Shown: in pieces, positions 54,801 through 64,000 of the stretch
Layout of the letters: each line of letters starts with the position of its first letter
Position numbering within the stretch: position 1 is the stretch's first letter
Assembly: GCA_963710725.1 (NCBI GenBank)
Contig: CAVQBJ010000008.1
Span: 1,116,001 to 1,180,000 of the forward strand
DNA: 64,000 nt
Reading direction: 5' to 3'
Source: CAVQBJ01 sp963710725
GTDB lineage: Bacteria; Actinomycetota; Thermoleophilia; Solirubrobacterales; Solirubrobacteraceae
Position numbers and translations under genes: made by a program
The notes under the pieces: model-generated
Seen by the model: the letters and a program-made list of their open reading frames with translations, nothing else
Told to the model about the DNA's origin: nothing
The model's database searches: none

Positions 54801-57800
54801 GCGTACACGTCGTAGGCCCCGGCGCTCAGGTCGCTGAGCGTGTAGTTGCCGGACGCGTCGGTCGTCGCAGTCGCCCCGCTCGAGTAGCTGTTCGTGGCGC
54901 TCTGAGCCGTCACGCAGATGTCCGCCGAGGTGATCGGGTTCCCGTTAGCGTCGGTGATCGTCCCGCTGATCGAGGCCGACGGCGCGAGGTGCCCGTCGAT
55001 CCCGGTCGCGGGAGTCGCCAGCGTCGGCGTCACGGGCGTCGCCGCGCCGATGGTCGCGGCGCCGTTGTAGTACTGGAGCGCGTACTGCGGGCTACTCGCA
55101 GGGATCGAACTCGACCGTGTAGGACACGCCGGGCGCGAGGTGGCTGACCGTGTACGCGCCATCGGCGTCCGGTCACGAAGCCCGAGCTCGAGCTGTAGGT
55201 CCTGAGCCCCGACCGGAACGGCGTAGACGCACACCTCCTGCAGCCGGCACCAACGTTCCCGCGCCGGCGTAGACGTACCCGCTGATCGACGTTCCCGCCG
55301 GCATCTCGATGTCGAGGGTCGTCGCAGCTTGAGCCCTCGGTGACCTCGACGTTGTCGTAGCTCGTCTGCAGGTCGTTGCGAGTGCTGTCGTAGCAGTCCT
55401 GCCGCCGTGAGCGAGTAGGTCCCGGTGGGCAGGCCCGACACCGTGTAGGCACCCGTGCTGTCGGACATCACGAAGAAGTACGCACGCGCCACCGGGGCTC
55501 TCGGCCGTGATGCAGATGTCCGCGCTGGTGATCGGGTTCCCGTTGGCGTCGGTGACCTGGCCGCTCACCGACCCGCCGGGCGACAGGTGCGCGTCGATCG
55601 CCGTGGCCGGGCTCGCCACGGTGGGGACGATCGGCGTGGCGGTCGCGCTCGTCGATCCGCCGTAGTACTGCGACAGGTAGGTCTTACCGCTCGCGAGCAC
55701 GAAGGCCGGAACTGGACGGTGTAGGCGGCCCCGGGCGGGAGGCCCTTGACCGTGTAGGAGCCGTCGCTCTGCGTGGACGCGGTGTAGGCGAGGTGATCTC
55801 ATCGAGCGGTCGTACACGTCCACGCAGACCCCGGCCAGCGGGGTGCCCGTGCCCGAGCCGCCATAGACATGCCCGCCGATCGAGGTCGCGGCCGGCATCT
55901 CGATGTCGATCCCCGTCACCGCCTGGCCCGACGCGAGCGTCACACCCGAGCCGTACGAGCCGGTGAGGTCGTTACGTGAGCTGAGGTAGCAGTCCGCCGC
56001 GGACACGCTGTAGCTGCCGGCGGTCAGGCCGGTGATCGTGTAGTGCCCGGATGCGTCGGTCGTGATGGTCGACCCGGAGCCCGCACCGGAGGCGGAGACG
56101 CAGATGTCCTCGCTGGTGATCGGCAAGCCGTTCGCGTCGCTCACCGTGCCGCTGATCGAGCCGCCCGCGACCAGGTGCCCGTCGATCCCGGATGCGGGGT
56201 CGGCGACGGTCGGCGTCACCGTCGTCGCGGAGGCGAGTTCGCTCGCTCCGTCGTAGTACTGCTCGGCGTACCCGGTGCCACCGGATCCGATGCAGTCCGG
56301 GTCGAACTGCACGGTGAAGGGCGTGCCGGGCTTCAGGTGCGCGACCGTGTAGGCGCCCGTGAGGTCGGTCTCGGCACCGTAGAAGTCGCTTGCGCCGCTC
56401 ACGCTCACGCACACCGACGCGAGCGGCGTGGAGGTTCCCGAGCCGGCGTAGACATGCCCGCTGATCGAGGTTCCCGCGGCGAGCTGGATGTTCACCCCGA
56501 TCGCGGCCTGACTGGGGGCCAGCGTCAGGCTCGGCCCGAGCTCCGAGATGTCGTCGCGCGAGCTGCCGTCGCAGTCGGCGGCGGTCAGCTCGTAGCTGCC
56601 GGCGGCGGCGCCGGTGATCGTGTAGTTGCCGGAGGCATCGGTCGTGGCGTCATAGACAGCCGGCACGCCGAAGTTCCCCCTCGGCTCGGCCATGACGCAG
56701 ACGTCCCGGCTGGTGATCGGCGACCCGCTCGCGTCGGTGACCGTCCCGCTGATCGACGCCGCCGCCGGCAGGTGCCCGTCGATCCCCGCCGCCGGAGTGC
56801 CCAGGGTGGCGGTCACGTCCGTCGCGGATTCGGCGTCGCCGGCGCCGTCGTAGTACTGCGAGGCGTAGGCCGTGCCGCCGGATTGGCACGACGGGTCGAA
56901 CATCACGGTGTAGGCAACGCCGGGCGTGACGTCCGTCAGCGTGTAGGCGCCGGTCGCGTCCGTGTACGGCCTCGGCGTAGGACCCGGTGGCCGATCCGGC
57001 GGGAGACGCCTCGACGCAGACGAACCGCAGCGGGGAGCCCGTCCCCGCGCCGCCGTAGACGTGACCGCTGATCGTCGTGGCGGCGGCAAGCTGGACGTCG
57101 ATGCCGGTCGCCGCCTGGCCGGTGGCCAGCGTCACCGTGGACGGGTAGCCGTCGGAGCCGTCGTTACGCGCGCCTCCGTCGCAGTCGCGGACGAACACGG
57201 TGTAGGCGCCGGGCGGGAGACCCTCGACCGTGTAGTGACCTGCCGCGTCGGTGGTGGTCGAGCCGTACCCGAAGCCACCCGTGGATTCGTAGGCGTAGAC
57301 GCACACGTCCTCGCTGGTGATCGGCGCGCCCGAGGCATCGGTGATCTGGCCGCTGATCGATGCTCCGGTGGCCAGGTGGCCGTCGATCCCCGTGGCCGGA
57401 GCCGCCACGCTCGGCGTCACCGGCGTCTCCGTCTGCGGTGTGGAGGCGCCGTTGTAGTACTCGACGGTGTAGGGCGAGGTTGACTGCCCGAGGCACGAGG
57501 GGTCAAACATCACCGCGTAGGGCACGTCGGGGTTGAGGTTGCGCATGACGTAGGACCCGTCCGTGCCGGTCGTTGTGGACCCCTCGTAGTAGAGCTGTGT
57601 CGTGCTATCCACCGTCACGCACACCGGGCCCAGCGGGGTCGAGGTGCCGCTGCCCGCGTACACGTGCCCGCTGATCGACGTACCCGCGGCAAGCTCGAGA
57701 TTGACGCCAGTCTGCGCCGCACCGGCCGCGAGGGTGACGGTGCCGACGTGGCTGTCGGCATCGTTGCGCGCGCTCCCGGGGCAGTCGGCGGCCTGCAAGT

Positions 57801-58640
57801 CGTACGTCCCGGCCGCCAAGCCGTCGATCGTGTACGAGCCGCCGGCGTCGGTCCGGGCCGCGCCCGCGGTGGCGCCGAGGTCGATCGTCGCGGAGATGCA
57901 GACGTCCTGGCTGGTGATCGGCGACCCATTGGCGTCGGTGACCGTGCCGCTGATCGACGCCCCCGCCGACAGGTGACCGTCGATGCCGGTGGCAGGCGTG
58001 GCCAGCGTCGGCGTGACGGGTGTCGCGAGGTTCGACGTGGCGCCTCCGTAGTAGGACGGCGCGTCGTTCGCTGACGACTTCCCGGCGCACGAGGGGTCGA
58101 ACTCGACCGTGTACGCCAACCCGGACTCGATGTGACGCACGGTGTACGAGCCATCCGCCGCCGTGATCGCCTCGCCGGTCGCTCCGTCGTCCCGCGACGC
58201 CGCGTCGGACGCGTACACGCACGCGCCGGCGAGCGGCGAAGCGGTCCCCGGGCCCGAGTACACGTGGCCCGAGATCGAGGCCGCCGCCGTGAGCTGGACG
58301 CTGACGCCGGTCGTCGCCAGGTCGGCGCGGACGAGCACCGGCTCGCCGCCCGGCTCCGATCCCTCTCCATACGTCTGCGCTTCGTCGTTGCGCGAGCTCG
58401 ACGCGCAGTCGGAGAACGAGACGGCATAGTCGCCGGTCGGCACATCGGCGATCGTGTAGTTCCCCGACGCGTCGGTGGTGGCGGTGACCGGCGGCGTGAC
58501 GCTGTTGCTGCTCGACTGTGCCGCCACGCAGATGTCCTGGGTGTCGATCGGCAACCCGTTGGCGTCGGTCACCGATCCGCTGATCGACCCGGTCGAGGCC
58601 GCATAGGCGCAGACGTCGCACAGCGCGAGGGACAGCGCGG
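51900..58640 (-). repeat. About twelve diverged 600-bp repeats
   Basis: The motif encoding DICV or DVCV occurs near 58540, 57900, 57304, 56700, 56102, 55514, 54917, 54310, 53716, 53129, 52540 and 51917, spaced 587-640 bp. Units are clearly diverged at DNA level, unlike the 270-bp repeats downstream. Each encodes two related beta-sandwich domains of about 100 residues. Confidence 0.85.
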
Positions 58641-58704
58641 CAAGCAGCACGACCAGCATCACCCGCATCACCGCGCCACGCACCCAACTCGCATCCTGCG
58701 TCAT
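56650..58704 (-). CDS. N-terminal open part of the giant secreted repeat protein
   Basis: This is the only part of the giant gene with its own start codon. It encodes the signal peptide and nearly three complete 200-residue units in one frame down to about 56968, with conserved Cys pairs (DICV with DC--S-RND, and VCV or ACVY with DPSC) that may be disulfides. Beyond 56968 the natural sequence continues in another frame (YTDATGAYTLTDV); the frame given here runs on as nonsense to 56650. Confidence 0.6.
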   Translation of the reverse strand: MTQDASWVRGAVMRVMLVVLLAALSLALCDVCAYAASTGSISGSVTDANGLPIDTQDICVAAQSSSNSVTPPVTATTDASGNYTIADVPTGDYAVSFSDCASSSRNDEAQTYGEGSEPGGEPVLVRADLATTGVSVQLTAAASISGHVYSGPGTASPLAGACVYASDAASRDDGATGEAITAADGSYTVRHIESGLAYTVEFDPSCAGKSSANDAPSYYGGATSNLATPVTPTLATPATGIDGHLSAGASISGTVTDANGSPITSQDVCISATIDLGATAGAARTDAGGSYTIDGLAAGTYDLQAADCPGSARNDADSHVGTVTLAAGAAQTGVNLELAAGTSISGHVYAGSGTSTPLGPVCVTVDSTTQLYYEGSTTTGTDGSYVMRNLNPDVPYAVMFDPSCLGQSTSPYTVEYYNGASTPQTETPVTPSVAAPATGIDGHLATGASISGQITDASGAPITSEDVCVYAYESTGGFGYGSTTTDAAGHYTVEGLPPGAYTVFVRDCDGGARNDGSDGYPSTVTLATGQAATGIDVQLAAATTISGHVYGGAGTGSPLRFVCVEASPAGSATGSYAEAVHGRDRRLHADGRHARRCLHRDVRPVVPIRRHGLRLAVLRRRRRRRIRDGRDRHPGHSGGGDRRAPAGGGVDQRDGHRRERVADHQPGRLRHGRAEGELRRAGCL

Positions 58705-58919
58705 GAGTGACCCCCCTTGTGCGCGATCCCGCCGATCGCGTGCCGCTGACAGGCGCGAGCCTACCAAGACGTCGTGACGCTGACTACCTAGTAGGGGTCA
58801 AGGGCCCGTCCACGCCCCGGTCGCCGCGAAGGGCACCCCCGGATGGGGTGACCTGGCAGCGCCGGTCGCGTCCCGGCCGCCCGCGACCTCGTGGCCGCGG
58901 GCGCCGAGCCGCTAACTGA

Positions 58920-60887
58920 TCAGTGGCCGTGCAGCGTGGCCAGGACGGTCACGGTGTGCGAGACGGGCGCTCCGCCGTACGCCGACTGGAACGTGGTGAC
59001 GATCACGACCGGCACGCCGGCGCGATGCATGCGGCGAGCCTTGCGCAGCACCCAACGGGCCAGGCCGCTCGGCGAGATCGCCAGCGGCGTCATGCCCGCG
59101 GACTTCATCGTGCTCGACCCCTGCCCGTACACGAGCCAGTCCGGGCGGCAGCGACCGCGCAGGCGCTCCTGGAATGCGGGGCAGCCGGCGGCGCTGGTGG
59201 CCACCTGGCCCAGCGTGTTGTTGCGAAAGAACGCCGTCCAGGTGAACGTGCCCGGGTTCGGCACCGTCTCGTAGAGCGCGATCGCGCCCGTCGTCGTGTT
59301 CACGTACGGGCCGTGCGGCGCGGTGAACGCACTGTCCGCGGGCGGCATGCTCGTCGTGGTGGTGGTGGTCGTCGTGCTCGAGGTGCTCGCCGCACTCGAC
59401 GTGCTCGTGCTGCGCGTCGTGCTCGACGTGCTGGTCGCGCTCGACGTGATCGTGGTGGTCGTCGTCGGCACGGGGAGGGTCACCGATGACTGGCTGCTCG
59501 CGGTGCCGGCGCCCGAGGTGTTCTCGGCGCGCACGAGCACGGCGTAGCTGCTGCCGCCGGCCAGCCCGCTCAGCGTGGCCTGCAGGCTGTTGCCCGAGCC
59601 ACTGGTGGTCGTGATGGTCTGCCAGGTGGTGCCACCGTTAGTGCTCGCCTGGTAGGCGTTGATCACGCTCGTGCCGTCACTCACCGGCGGGGTGAACGAC
59701 AGCGTGATGCTGCTCTGCCCCGGCGTGGCGCTGACGATGGTCGGCGCGGCCGGCGTCGTCGGGCCGATGCGCTCGACCGTTCGATAGTCGCCGTCGGCGA
59801 TGTAGATCACGCCGCTGGAGTCGACGGCGACGCCGTACGGGTTGACCAGCGGCGAGCTGGAAGCGGCTCCACCGTAGGCGGGAGCGTTCGACGCGTTGTC
59901 TCCGGCCAGGATCGACAACGTGCCGGCCGGCGTCACCTTGAGCAGGTCATATGCGTTCGTGGAGGCGACGTAGACGTTGCCGCTTGGATCCACGGCTACG
60001 CCGTAGGGGTCATAGAGGAGAGAGCTCGTGGCCGGACCGGCCGTGGGAAAGCCCGGCACGTTGAGGCTCCCCGCGAAGGTCGACAGCACCCCGCCGGGGG
60101 TCAGCTCGGCGATCCGCTGGTGGTTGTCGTCGGCGATGTAGAGGTTGTTGCTTGCGTCGATCGCGATGTTGTACGGCGAATTGAGCCCCGCGTGGAGGAT
60201 CGACAGCGTGCCCGACGGAGTGACCTTGTCGATCTCGTCGTTGCCGCCCTCGCAGATGTAGACGTTGCCGTTGCTGTCGACGGCGACGCCGGTCGGGTTG
60301 CTCAGCTCCGAGCTCGTGGCGGGTCCGGGCGTCGGCACTCCCCCGGTGCCCGTGCCGGCGATGACCGACAGCGTCCCGGACGGCGTGACCTTCTCCACCT
60401 CGTTGTTGTTGTCGTCGGCGATGTAGAGATCGCCGCTCGAGTCCAGCGCCACCTGCTGCGGGTTGCTGAGCTTTGAGCTGGTGGCGGGCCCGGGCGTCGG
60501 CGATCCCTGCTGACCGTTGCCGGCGACGATGGAGAGCGTGCCGCTGGGCGTGACCTTCTCGATCTGGTTGACCCCAGGGTCGACGATGTACAGATCGCCG
60601 CTCGAGTCGACGGTCACGCTCTGCGGGTAGTTGAGGTCAGAGCTGGTGGCCGGGCCGGGCGTGGGACTGCCCTGGACGCCGGCGACGCCGGCATAGCGGG
60701 TGATGACGAAGCCGTTGTTCGCGGATGCCGTCGTCGGAGCGACACATCCAAGCGCGACGGCGAGCGCAGCGGCGGGCAGGAGGGCGGCGCGGCCGCGCCC
60801 GTGGAGGCGAGACGCGAGGCGCTGCGGAGCCGTCGAGGATGAGGCAGTGGGGGAGCGCTTCGTGGATGTGTGCATGAGCGGCGTCAT
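58920..60887 (-). CDS. Secreted NHL-repeat propeller protein with Fn3 domain and Ser/Thr stalk
   Basis: A 655-residue protein. A long n-region and signal helix (LLPAAALAVALGCVAPTTASA) lead to six NHL repeats, each with VAVDSSGNVYIAD and KVTPSGTLSI-AG strands and PTPGPATSS-L turns. An Fn3 domain follows (about 400-490, SSITLSFTPPVSDG, YAVLVRAENTSG), then a Ser/Thr-only stalk of about 50 residues, and a 130-residue C-terminal domain with AAGCPAFQERLRGRCRPD (possible disulfide) and VVIVTTFQSAYGG. No catalytic residues are seen. ATG 60887 is one of two close candidates (60875). Confidence 0.87.
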   Translation of the reverse strand: MTPLMHTSTKRSPTASSSTAPQRLASRLHGRGRAALLPAAALAVALGCVAPTTASANNGFVITRYAGVAGVQGSPTPGPATSSDLNYPQSVTVDSSGDLYIVDPGVNQIEKVTPSGTLSIVAGNGQQGSPTPGPATSSKLSNPQQVALDSSGDLYIADDNNNEVEKVTPSGTLSVIAGTGTGGVPTPGPATSSELSNPTGVAVDSNGNVYICEGGNDEIDKVTPSGTLSILHAGLNSPYNIAIDASNNLYIADDNHQRIAELTPGGVLSTFAGSLNVPGFPTAGPATSSLLYDPYGVAVDPSGNVYVASTNAYDLLKVTPAGTLSILAGDNASNAPAYGGAASSSPLVNPYGVAVDSSGVIYIADGDYRTVERIGPTTPAAPTIVSATPGQSSITLSFTPPVSDGTSVINAYQASTNGGTTWQTITTTSGSGNSLQATLSGLAGGSSYAVLVRAENTSGAGTASSQSSVTLPVPTTTTTITSSATSTSSTTRSTSTSSAASTSSTTTTTTTTSMPPADSAFTAPHGPYVNTTTGAIALYETVPNPGTFTWTAFFRNNTLGQVATSAAGCPAFQERLRGRCRPDWLVYGQGSSTMKSAGMTPLAISPSGLARWVLRKARRMHRAGVPVVIVTTFQSAYGGAPVSHTVTVLATLHGH

Positions 60888-60978
60888 CGGTCCGCGCCAT
60901 GGCGAACTTGAGCGCCGCCCGGCCCAGCCGGGCTGCGCGAGCGCGCTACCCGTACTTACCCGCACGCCTCGGACGCAT

Positions 60979-61010
60979 CTGTCACCGTCGCGTGATCCTC
61001 GAGCCGGGGT
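60979..61010 (+). repeat. Partial copy of the interspersed element flank
   Basis: CTGTCACCGTCGCGTGA (60979-60995) matches the flank of the full copies at 101 and 35068, followed by GGGGTGTG, the first bases of the element, and then by unrelated sequence. It lies between the NHL gene and the HTH gene. Confidence 0.6.
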
Positions 61011-61053
61011 GTGCTGGCGGGCCCGCGGCGGCCGAGACGCGCGGCGTCGAGCC

Positions 61054-61293
61054 TCAGACCGCGACGGCGCGCGCGGCTTCGCTCGGCGTGAAGCGGATCT
61101 CGCCGCCGCCGATGAGCTCGCCGTGTGCGAGCTCGGCGCGCTCGAGGCGGGTGAGCAGCGAGCCGGCGTAGGAGCGGGTCAGCCCCATCAGGTCGGCGAG
61201 CTCGCGCGAGGTCAGCGAGCCGCGCTCGGCCAGCAGCGAGAGGGCCTGCGCCTGGCTGCGCGTCAGGGGGTGTGTCAACCCGTCGAGGAGCAC
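61054..61293 (-). CDS. Small winged-helix (MarR-like) regulator
   Basis: About 79 residues: LTRSQAQALSLLAERGSLTSRELADLMGLTRSYAG-LLTRLERAELAHGE is a winged helix-turn-helix of the MarR or IclR kind, here with little else. The start is uncertain; GTG at 61293 is chosen because upstream in-frame sequence is not protein-like. It is divergent from the sedolisin-like gene, which it may control. Confidence 0.65.
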   Translation of the reverse strand: MLLDGLTHPLTRSQAQALSLLAERGSLTSRELADLMGLTRSYAGSLLTRLERAELAHGELIGGGEIRFTPSEAARAVAV

Positions 61294-61426
61294 CGTGATC
61301 GACGTATCGGCAACGTTACGCCAGTCCTGAAGTGGAAATTTCGGATTCCCGCCTAAGCGGTAGAGCGCCGCAGGCGATGACCTACCCTGGGATGGCCGGA
61401 CTCGCAACGATGAGGAAAGGGGATTC

Positions 61427-63536
61427 GTGGCGTTGAGCAGGGGAAACGTTCCAGCACGGGTCACGGTGCTGGCCGCCGCGCTGGTGCTCGGCCTGCTTCT
61501 CGCGCCCACGGCGACCACGGCGACCGCGTCGGCCGCCGCCGCCACCGTGGCCGAGCCGCTGTGCCCGCCGGCGCAGGCCGGCTACGCCCGCTGCGCGGCG
61601 GAGATCCTCGTTGACGCGGCGACCGGGGCGCCGATCCACCCCGCCGGCCTGACCGCCGCCCCAGCCGACCAGCCGAGCTCCCCGCCGCCCGCGACCGGCA
61701 GTCCGGCCTGGCTGGGATGGGCCTATGACCTGCAGGAGCTCTCGATGCTGGCGCCGCCCGTCCCCGACACGGTCGCGATCGTCGACCCCTACGGCGACAG
61801 CGCCGCCGAGTCGGACCTCGCGACCTACCGCTCGCAGTTCGACCTGCCCGCGTGCACGACCGCGAACGGATGCTTCGAGAAGGTCGACCAGGCCGGCGGC
61901 ACCAACTACCCGCCGGACCCCACGCCGAGCAGTGGCAACGACGACTGGATCACCGAGACATCGCTCGACCTCGACATGGTCTCGGCGATCTGCCCGTACT
62001 GCCACATCCTGCTCGTGCAGGCCAACACCGCCGCGGACTCCGACCTCGCCGCCGCCGAGGAGACCGCCGAGCAGACGCCGGCGCCGTTCGACCCGCAGCA
62101 GATCAGTAACAGCTGGTCGTGGACGGGCGACTTCACGCACGACGCGGCCTTCGATGACAGCGGCCTCGCCGTCGTCGCCGCCACCGGCGACGGCGGCTAT
62201 AACACGTTCGGCATCCCGGCCGAGCTCCCCTCGGTGACGGCGGCCGGCGGCACGTCGCTGCCCGCCGCCAGCGACGCCCGCGGCTTCGCCGAGACGGCCT
62301 GGTCGGGGACGGCCAGCGGCTGCTCGAGCGCCGTCTTTGCCAAGCCGACATGGCAGACCGACAGCGCCTGCCCGTTTCGCACGCTGGCCGACCTGTCCGC
62401 GGACGCTGACGTGTCGACCGGCGCGCTCGCGTACGACTCGATCGTGGATCACGGCTTCTTCGCGGCCGGCGGGACGAGCGTCGCCTCGCCGATCATCGCC
62501 GCCTACTTCGCGCTCGTCGGCGGCGGCGCCGGCGACGGCGGAGCCGCGTGGGCCTACGCGCACGCGAACGCGCTCAACGACATCACCAGCGGGTCCGACG
62601 GCAGCTGCACGCCGCCGGCCAGCGACCTGTACCTGTGCACCGCGCAGGCCGGCTACGACGGCCCGACCGGCGAGGGCAGCGTGAGCGGCGACGCGGTCGC
62701 CGGCCCGCCGCAGCCGGCCGGCGCCTTCGCGCAGGTCAACGGCACCGACGCGACGCTCGGCGGCGGCGTGTACGCGAACCAGTTCGACACGCAGACCCTG
62801 TTCCAGTACGGCACGAGCACCGCCTACGGCCAGTCGACGCCGCCCGCCTACGCCGGCCAGGCCCTCGGGGTCACCCCGGTGGGCGTGACGGTCACCGGGC
62901 TGTCGCCGAGCACGGCCTACCACTTCCGCCTCGTGGCCACGAACGGCTGCGGGACGAGCTACGGGTACGACGCCACCTTCACCGCGGGATCGGGTGCCCC
63001 GACGAGCACGACGACCACCACGACGACGACCACCACCTCGACGGCCACGACCACGAGACTCCCCTGCCCGACGGCGGCGACGTGGTCGTTCGACCTCGAC
63101 CACGACGACCGGGACGAGCACCGCAACCGTGACGAGCACGAGCGCACCGCCGGCGGTGTCCACCGCGCAGAGCACCACGGTCACGGCGAGCGCTCCGCTC
63201 ACGACGGCGACCACGACGACGACGCGCACCGCCACAACCGCCGCGATCCCGCCGCTGAAGGTGCGCATCGGGCCGGCGGCCCGGCACCGCGGCGACAGGG
63301 TGCGCGTGCGGGCCAGCTGCAACCGCCGCTGCGCCGGCAGCCTGACGCTGCGCGTCGACGGGCGGCTCATCGGGCGGGCGACGATCGCGCTGCGCAGCCG
63401 CGGGTTCTCAGCCGTCGTGACGGTCCGGCTGAACGCGCTCGGCCGGCGCCTGGCGCGTGCGCACGACCCGCTCGAGGCCGTCGCCGCGGCGACGCTGAAC
63501 GGGCACCTGGCGCGTCAGGCGATCGTCATCCGGTAG
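61427..63536 (+). CDS. Sedolisin-like (S53) secreted peptidase with Fn3 and poly-Thr stalk (frameshifted)
   Basis: An exported protein of about 700 residues. After the signal peptide, a subtilase-fold domain carries the S53 pattern: Glu177 and Asp181 in ETSLDLDM (E-x3-D), Asp255 in ATGDGGY, and Ser351 in GGTSVASP. An Fn3 module follows (LFQYGTSTAYG, TAYHFRLVATN), the same type as at 27148, then a poly-Thr stalk. Within the stalk (63055-63110) the frame moves by +1: the natural end, with STSTTTTGTSTATVTS, RVRASCNRRCAGSLTLRVDG and GHLARQAIVI, is in the other frame and stops at 63536. Unshifted, the frame gives a His/Asp/Arg-rich nonsense tail to 63565. Acid-tolerant endopeptidase activity is expected for S53; no pro-domain is obvious. 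Confidence 0.83.
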
Positions 63537-63545
63537 GCAGCTCTC

Positions 63546-64000
63546 TCAATGCCCGCCGATGCTGAAGGCGTAGAACTTGTTGCTCGACAGGGCCTGGTAG
63601 TAGCCCGACCCCCAATAGACCATGCCGTTGGCGATCGCCGGGCCCGCCCATAGCGAACCGGCCGACGGGTAGCCCCACAGGATCTTCCCGGTGGCGGCGT
63701 CGAGCGCGAACATCTTGTCACCGAACCAGTTCGTGCCGCCCACGTAGAGGACGCCGTTGGCCTCGCTCGGCGGACTGAGGTCGGCCGAGCCGTTCGGATC
63801 GGCGACCTGCCAGAGGATGTGGCCGGTCGCCGGGTCGAGCGCGGCCCACGAGCCCGCGTGAGCGGTCTGGCCGGACGCGAGCTGATACGTGGTGCCCCCC
63901 GCGTTGGCGATCGGGACGTAGAGGCGCGTGCCGTCATAGGCGACGCCCCACTGGATCCCCCCTTGCGTACCGCCGGGGCCGACGAGCGTGTCCCACACGA
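63546..64000 (-). CDS. PQQ-type beta-propeller protein, 3' part only
   Basis: The last 150 residues of a protein that begins outside the window. Blades have the quinoprotein pattern: LDPATGHILWQVADP, LYVGGTNWFGDKMFALDAATGKILWGYPS and ANGMVYWGSGYY. The family includes PQQ-dependent alcohol dehydrogenases and polyvinyl-alcohol dehydrogenase as well as non-enzymatic propellers; the fragment does not show which. It converges on the sedolisin-like gene with 9 bp between. Confidence 0.85.
   Translation of the reverse strand, partial: VWDTLVGPGGTQGGIQWGVAYDGTRLYVPIANAGGTTYQLASGQTAHAGSWAALDPATGHILWQVADPNGSADLSPPSEANGVLYVGGTNWFGDKMFALDAATGKILWGYPSAGSLWAGPAIANGMVYWGSGYYQALSSNKFYAFSIGGH

Larger units (their letters stand above)
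48485..58704 (-). pseudogene. Giant secreted repeat protein gene, multiply frameshifted
   Basis: Starting at ATG 58704 (AAGGGGGG site; signal peptide with VMLVVLLAALSLALCDVCAYA), about 10.2 kb on one strand encode one modular surface protein of about 3,400 residues, but not in one frame. At least 20 single-base shifts are needed. Modules in order: about 12 units of 200 residues, each a pair of carboxypeptidase-regulatory/Sdr-B-like beta-sandwiches (pattern SISGTVTDANG-PITS-DICV, TTDASGNYTI-GL, DC--S-RND, TSISGHVYGGSGT-TPL, VEFDPSC, QYYNGA); an Ig-like module with SGATYECALDGGPYAPC (51346-51100); a region with TVERDGVPAGNC; five to six 90-residue Ig-like units; and a C-terminal basic region reaching a natural stop at 48485. 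Shifts cluster at 55.1-55.5 kb and in the 270-bp repeats. Whether it is decayed or mis-sequenced is open. Confidence 0.75.

Noticed and set aside
48485..58704. Treating each open segment of the giant gene as a separate gene
   Set aside because: Later segments lack start codons and ribosome sites, and domains run across the segment boundaries when one base is shifted.
61382..63370. A 662-codon minus-strand frame opposite the sedolisin-like gene
   Set aside because: Val/Arg/Gly-rich antisense sequence; the plus strand has the catalytic motifs.
1..64000. tRNA, rRNA, riboswitch or prophage genes
   Set aside because: I found no sequence that I could support as a tRNA, rRNA, known riboswitch, integrase, transposase or phage structural gene; short RNAs could be missed by eye.

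Overview
The window is GC-rich DNA (roughly 70% or more by eye) with GTG starts, 4-bp start/stop overlaps and typical actinobacterial gene families: eukaryote-like Ser/Thr kinases, FHA and PASTA domains, RsbU/W/V-like partner switching, LytR-CpsA-Psr and GGDEF/EAL. Many long secreted proteins built from Fn3, TIG, NHL, Ig-like and poly-Thr modules suggest a Thermoleophilia/Solirubrobacterales-like actinobacterium. That placement is inference: no rRNA, tRNA or marker set beyond metG, rsmI and tatD is present.

Layout. 1-10 kb is a phospho-signalling and envelope locus: a lipoprotein, an FHA-HtrA membrane protease, a double kinase fused to a GTPase-like domain, an NTF2-like protein, a membrane-anchored Hsp70-like protein whose outer domain is homologous to the lipoprotein, and a secreted PASTA-like protein. 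10-19 kb holds tatD, an ABC-2 exporter, an RsbU/RsbW/RsbV-like set, ArsR plus a CDF metal exporter, metG and an FHA-HTH regulator. 20-29 kb is rich in secreted propeller and Fn3 proteins with small enzymes between them. 29-37 kb holds rsmI, a ROK kinase, a PAS-GAF-GGDEF-EAL protein, an LCP transferase, a Ycf46-like AAA ATPase and a DUF167 protein. 37-47 kb is accessory: AraC and a hydrolase, broken genes, an ABC exporter divergent from a two-component system, a VapBC-like module, an HD-GYP protein and a nucleotidyltransferase pair. 47-64 kb is dominated by secreted or surface genes: a Cys-Cys repeat protein, a giant (about 10 kb) frameshifted repeat gene, an NHL protein, a sedolisin-like peptidase and the end of a PQQ-type propeller gene.

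The most interesting candidate system is at 0.5-10 kb. Kinase, pThr reader (FHA), protease, actin-fold ATPase with Thr-Glu repeats in its linker, and two proteins sharing an undescribed two-cysteine extracytoplasmic domain look like one envelope signalling machine. A second signal is a 52-bp palindrome-ended element found in four full copies, all in gaps downstream of genes.

Caution: many coding regions change frame by single bases (near 7961, 39472, 39830, 42907, 48000, 63080, and at 20 or more places in the 48.5-58.7 kb gene). Some may be sequence errors; others, such as the internally deleted SDR at 43966, are real remnants.
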